Shown: piece by piece, positions 61,305 through 64,000 of the stretch | Layout of the letters: each line of letters starts with the position of its first letter | Position numbering within the stretch: the first letter of the stretch is position 1 | The notes under the pieces: generated by a model | What the model saw: only the letters and a program-made list of their open reading frames with translations | The model's database searches: none | What the model was told of the DNA's origin: nothing | From: Pseudomonas versuta | GTDB taxonomy: Bacteria; Pseudomonadota; Gammaproteobacteria; Pseudomonadales; Pseudomonadaceae | NCBI RefSeq assembly: GCF_001294575.1 | Contig: NZ_CP012676.1 | Span: 186,001-250,000, forward strand | Length of the DNA stretch: 64,000 nt | Reading direction: 5' to 3' | Made by a program: the position numbers and the translations under genes

Positions 61305-62000
61305 ATGAGCACTATTCACCGGCGCCGACCAGCCAGCGAAGGCGGCTACAGCTGTGGCGATGAAACCAGTGCGCGGATTATCGAAGCGGCGTTGACGCTG
61401 TTTGGCGAGCAGGGCTACGAGGGGGCATCGACTCGTGAAATTGCCGAGTTGGCGGGGGTCAATGCCCCTGCGCTCAATTACTATTTCAAAAGCAAGGAAG
61501 GGCTCTACAACGCCTGTATCGAAGACATGGTGGAACAGATCTGGGCCTTCCTGGCGCCGACCATCGAACAGGCTCAGGCGCAGTTGGGGGCGCGGCCCGA
61601 CACCGAGCAACTGATTGAAACCTTTTGCTCGATCCAGAGCAAAATTGCCGAGTTCATGCTGGTGTCTAACCGGACCAACAGCTGGCGCAAATTTTACGCG
61701 CGCGAGCAGGCCGGGTTAGGCCCGAGTGCGGGCGAAGAAGTGATTAGCCAGCGTATTGGCCATCGTCTTATTGGCGTGACCAGCGGCATCATCTCGCGCT
61801 TGATGGGCCCCAATGCGAGCCAGGAGGAATGCATCCTGCGCTCCATGGCCCTGACCGGGCAGTTGCTGCCGTTCCACCTGACCCGTAACAGCTCGCTCAA
61901 GGCCCTGGACTGGGATGTGCTGACGCCGCAGCGTTATGCCATGTTGATGAGCATTGTGCTCGAGCAGACCGTAACCCTGTTGCGCGGCCTGGCGCGATAA
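61305..62000 (+). CDS. TetR family repressor (CecR/YbiH type)
   Basis: A protein of 231 residues. A TetR helix-turn-helix occupies about 25-72 (G-A-S-T-R-E-I-A-E-L-A-G-V-N-A-P-A-L-N-Y-Y-F), and the long ligand domain has the extended form of the CecR/DUF1956 branch, known from E. coli to control drug-export genes. The divergent exporter and palindrome make it the probable local repressor. AAGGAG stands before the ATG. It is the first gene to the right of the divergent promoter. Confidence 0.92.
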   Translation: MSTIHRRRPASEGGYSCGDETSARIIEAALTLFGEQGYEGASTREIAELAGVNAPALNYYFKSKEGLYNACIEDMVEQIWAFLAPTIEQAQAQLGARPDTEQLIETFCSIQSKIAEFMLVSNRTNSWRKFYAREQAGLGPSAGEEVISQRIGHRLIGVTSGIISRLMGPNASQEECILRSMALTGQLLPFHLTRNSSLKALDWDVLTPQRYAMLMSIVLEQTVTLLRGLAR

Positions 62001-62024
62001 AACCGCTGCAAACGCTCGCCCCTC

Positions 62025-62038
62025 TGTAGGAGCGAGCT
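62025..62038 (+). repeat. Single half-site of the REP palindrome
   Basis: TGTAGGAGCGAGCT, identical to the left arm at 50706-50719, 24 bases after the TetR-type gene; the second arm is missing. Confidence 0.6.
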
Positions 62039-62456
62039 TTTTATCGAGTCCATCAATATCAATAGCCTTGAACTGATGCCCGTTAGCCAGTCGTGGAGCA
62101 ACTTTGCGATTGAGCGCGCTCAGGGCGCGTGACGCTGGCTCCGGGCACTACACAGCAATATTCGCAAGAGCAGTTTTGCTACCCGTCCGGCATTAGGATT
62201 TTAACTAGGAAATATCCTAAAGACAGCTAGGAGTCATTGCCATAGTGTGCCCGCAGGCTGGTTTTATTTAAAAAATGGCACACGTGGCAAATCACTCCGC
62301 AAGAGTGTTTGCAAACTTACCGGCCCGTCCCGTCAAGGAGGTACTTGCTTCAGGCAGCAGGTACCGCTGTTTGTTTTTTATCAATAAACAGCAAAGACAT
62401 TTGCGGATTAATTACCTGTGAAATCCTGTCTGATGCCCGGTCGTGGAGATAAAAAA
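62039..62456. other. Intergenic region before the unknown 327-residue gene
   Basis: About 420 bases without a firm gene. It holds an inverted repeat (TTAGGAT at 62193-62199, ATCCTAA at 62214-62220), a strong ribosome site AAGGAGG at 62335-62341 followed by a possible 35-codon leader frame from TTG 62345 to the TAA at 62450-62452, and a GGTAC/GTACC hairpin around it. It is noticeably richer in A and T than the regions to its left. Confidence 0.45.
62193..62220. promoter_or_regulatory. Inverted repeat upstream of the unknown gene
   Basis: Arms TTAGGAT and ATCCTAA around 14 bases, with an inner AGGAAATATCCT palindrome that shares the right arm. It is the most regular element in this gap and may bind a regulator. 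Confidence 0.4.
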
Positions 62457-63440
62457 ATGTACGGATCCCTAGCAGAACAAGTACGTGAAACAGCGCAAAC
62501 AGAACAATCTAAAGAGGACATGTTATTTGCCATTCTTGCCGGAATGAGCGGTATACATCCGGGAATGTCAGCCATAAACCTTGCAAGAAGCTATATGAAA
62601 GTCTGTGCCGTCAGCGGGTTGAAGCTCAACCCTTACTTTGTCAAAGACGGCAATTGCGGACCCTCCCCTAAAACAGCCAAAATGCTTGCCAATCGCAATC
62701 TTAAGGGTTTTGGCGTGGCTTCTACCGGTCTTGGACTGGCCGCATTGGCCCCTGCCATCTCACCAGTTCCCGCCCCCTTCTCAGTTGCCCGGCACGCCTC
62801 TGCAACCACCTCGACAGCGATACATCTGCGCAGGCTTTCAGGATTGCTCGCGGCCTATCAACCCTTTGCAATAGGCGACGAACAAGTCGGCGATGCCATT
62901 AAGTGGTTGCAACTGGCTATCGAAGTAAAGCTCGTAAAGCTGGCATTTCGGGGAACAGAAACCGCATTGTCTACCACCTCGACTCTGCTCTCATTTACCG
63001 GCATCGGTCTGGTCGGAAAGATCCCCATGATCATGATTAACGTGCAGCTTGAACTGGCCAGGCAAGGGGTAAGCAACAAATATGCAGCCCTGTGCAAAAT
63101 CGCGGCAATGGAGTTGCAATGGGCGGCATTTCTTGAACAAAAGGGCCATGGCACAACAATGGCGGAATTTAATGTCAGTACCGCTTTTCGAACGGACAGT
63201 ATCGAAAAGCTTGAACAACGAAAAATGATGCTGGGCGCGGCAATAACTTCCCAGGTACGCAGTCAGGCACTCGACGCCCGGACCGGTAACACCGGGTTGG
63301 GCCCGGCGACGCTGATCATTAAAGAAATCATGGCCAAACATACGTTCCAAGGGCTGTTCTGTTCGGAGCATGACTATAAAAGCATGATCAACGAGCCCGC
63401 GGGCTGGAATGCCATTGCGGCAAAGCTCATGAACGTTTAA
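62457..63440 (+). CDS. Protein of unknown function, possible accessory or secreted factor
   Basis: A protein of 327 residues that I do not recognise. No signal peptide. Two hydrophobic stretches, about residues 83-110 and 170-195 (with G-L-G-L-A-A-L-A-P and F-T-G-I-G-L-V-G), could be membrane-inserting helices; the rest is helical and mixed in charge, with a short C-N/G motif G-N-C-G near 66. ATG at 62457 has GGAG eight bases upstream and is preferred to GTG 62418. Its base composition is less GC-rich than the core genes. Its 3' end overlaps the convergent partial gene by 14 bases. Confidence 0.7.
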   Translation: MYGSLAEQVRETAQTEQSKEDMLFAILAGMSGIHPGMSAINLARSYMKVCAVSGLKLNPYFVKDGNCGPSPKTAKMLANRNLKGFGVASTGLGLAALAPAISPVPAPFSVARHASATTSTAIHLRRLSGLLAAYQPFAIGDEQVGDAIKWLQLAIEVKLVKLAFRGTETALSTTSTLLSFTGIGLVGKIPMIMINVQLELARQGVSNKYAALCKIAAMELQWAAFLEQKGHGTTMAEFNVSTAFRTDSIEKLEQRKMMLGAAITSQVRSQALDARTGNTGLGPATLIIKEIMAKHTFQGLFCSEHDYKSMINEPAGWNAIAAKLMNV

Positions 63441-64000
63441 GACCGGCTTTCCAGGGGGTGTATTCAATCCGCTTGAACACGCTGGTCATGCCTTGGGCGT
63501 TAGGGGTGAAGCCCGGCATGGCGTTCAGGTCCAAGTGCTTGCAGCGTGAGATCAGGCCGCCGAGCAAGGCGTCATCCTGCTTGAACTCGGAGGGTCGCAG
63601 AACATGCGGGTCCAGGCTGGCTGCACATTCCTTTACATGGCCGCTGCTGTCGCTCATCACCAGCAGCGTTGCGATCCCGATGCTCTCGATGGGCTGAGCT
63701 GCGAACAGCTGCTTGAAGAGAAAATCGTTCTGCGCCTGATCCTGCAGCATCAGTGCACGGGCACTACGGTCCTGGGGGCTTAATCCGTTGAGTGGAAAAA
63801 CCGCGACCGGCGCCACGATATCGGTGGTTGTTTCCTTGGGGTCAATCAGCGACAACGGCACCCTGGGCAGAACCGATGTCCAGCAGATCGACAGCAGATC
63901 GTTGGCCAGGTGCGGGTTGTAAGGATAGATCTTGCGATCAAACTGCTTGTTCGGTTGAGTCTCGCAACCAATGACCTGGCTCTTCTCGTCAAGTTTGATC
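63427..64000 (-). CDS. Partial gene, possible DUF2875/Tla3-type adaptor (start outside the window)
   Basis: The frame runs from the window's right edge to the stop at 63427; about 190 C-terminal residues are visible. GTG at 63861 is internal, not the start, since the open frame continues without break to base 64000 with protein-like composition (K-I-Y-P-Y-N-P-H-L-A-N-D-L-L-S-I-C-W). D-P-K-E-T-T-T-D-I-V-A-P-V-A-V-F-P-L-N-G-L and the end E-Y-T-P-W-K-A-G recall, from memory, the DUF2875 C-terminal domain found in the type VI lipase adaptor Tla3. This assignment is tentative; a search with the whole protein would decide. Confidence 0.6.
   Translation of the reverse strand, partial: IKLDEKSQVIGCETQPNKQFDRKIYPYNPHLANDLLSICWTSVLPRVPLSLIDPKETTTDIVAPVAVFPLNGLSPQDRSARALMLQDQAQNDFLFKQLFAAQPIESIGIATLLVMSDSSGHVKECAASLDPHVLRPSEFKQDDALLGGLISRCKHLDLNAMPGFTPNAQGMTSVFKRIEYTPWKAGLKRS

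Overview
The window is chromosomal DNA from a Pseudomonas, most likely of the fluorescens/fragi type. The evidence is the intact division and cell wall (dcw) cluster from mraZ to lpxC with a bacterial class A RNase P RNA just upstream, the petABC-sspAB block behind rplM-rpsI, a long two-part TrpS, a flavohaemoglobin gene controlled by a divergent NorR/FhpR-type activator, and extragenic palindromes of the Pseudomonas GTAGGAGCGAGC type. Species cannot be fixed from the sequence alone. Gene density is high, there is no sign of a phage, insertion sequence, integron or CRISPR array, and no tRNA or 5S/16S/23S gene was seen.

Layout. 1-7.2 kb: an OmpA-type lipoprotein (cut by the window start), the envelope protein YhcB/ZapG, an alpha/beta hydrolase, trpS, zapE, a GlxA-type AraC regulator and an aldo/keto reductase. 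7.2-12.2 kb: rplM-rpsI, the cytochrome bc1 operon petABC, then sspA-sspB. 12.2-15.6 kb, leftward: lpoA-yraN-diaA-dolP, an envelope and cell wall group. 15.8-35.4 kb, rightward: rsmI, rnpB, then the dcw cluster mraZ-rsmH-ftsL-ftsI-murE-murF-mraY-murD-ftsW-murG-murC-ddlB-ftsQ-ftsA-ftsZ and lpxC, nearly all overlapping or within a few bases. The mraZ promoter carries TGGnn repeats with a 10-bp period, the expected MraZ operator. 35.5-38.9 kb, leftward: a Cache-GGDEF diguanylate cyclase, an OprD-type porin and a small exported protein.

39.1-45.4 kb, leftward: an RND adaptor, RND pump, response regulator and sensor kinase in one probable operon (same order as P. aeruginosa mexMN and its two-component genes). 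45.6-46.8 kb: a small fimbrillin-like protein, an 81-residue unknown and a GNAT acetyltransferase. 46.8-51.3 kb: cheV, norR/fhpR divergent from hmp with three NorR boxes and a -24/-12 promoter between them, then dsbB. 52.1-56.9 kb: cyoABCDE, a haem-copper quinol oxidase with haem O synthase, behind about 800 bp of non-coding DNA. 57.1-62.0 kb: an EmrAB-OMF type tripartite pump divergent from a TetR/CecR-type repressor, with a perfect palindrome next to the pump promoter. 62.4-64 kb: an unrecognised 327-residue gene, tail to tail with a partial gene whose C-terminus recalls the DUF2875/Tla3 adaptors of type VI secretion.

Together the window holds wall synthesis and division, two branches of respiration (bc1 and quinol oxidase), NO detoxification and two drug-type efflux systems. 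The most informative findings are regulatory (NorR/sigma-54, MraZ box, EmrAB operator), the cyo upstream region, and the unknown gene pair at the right end.
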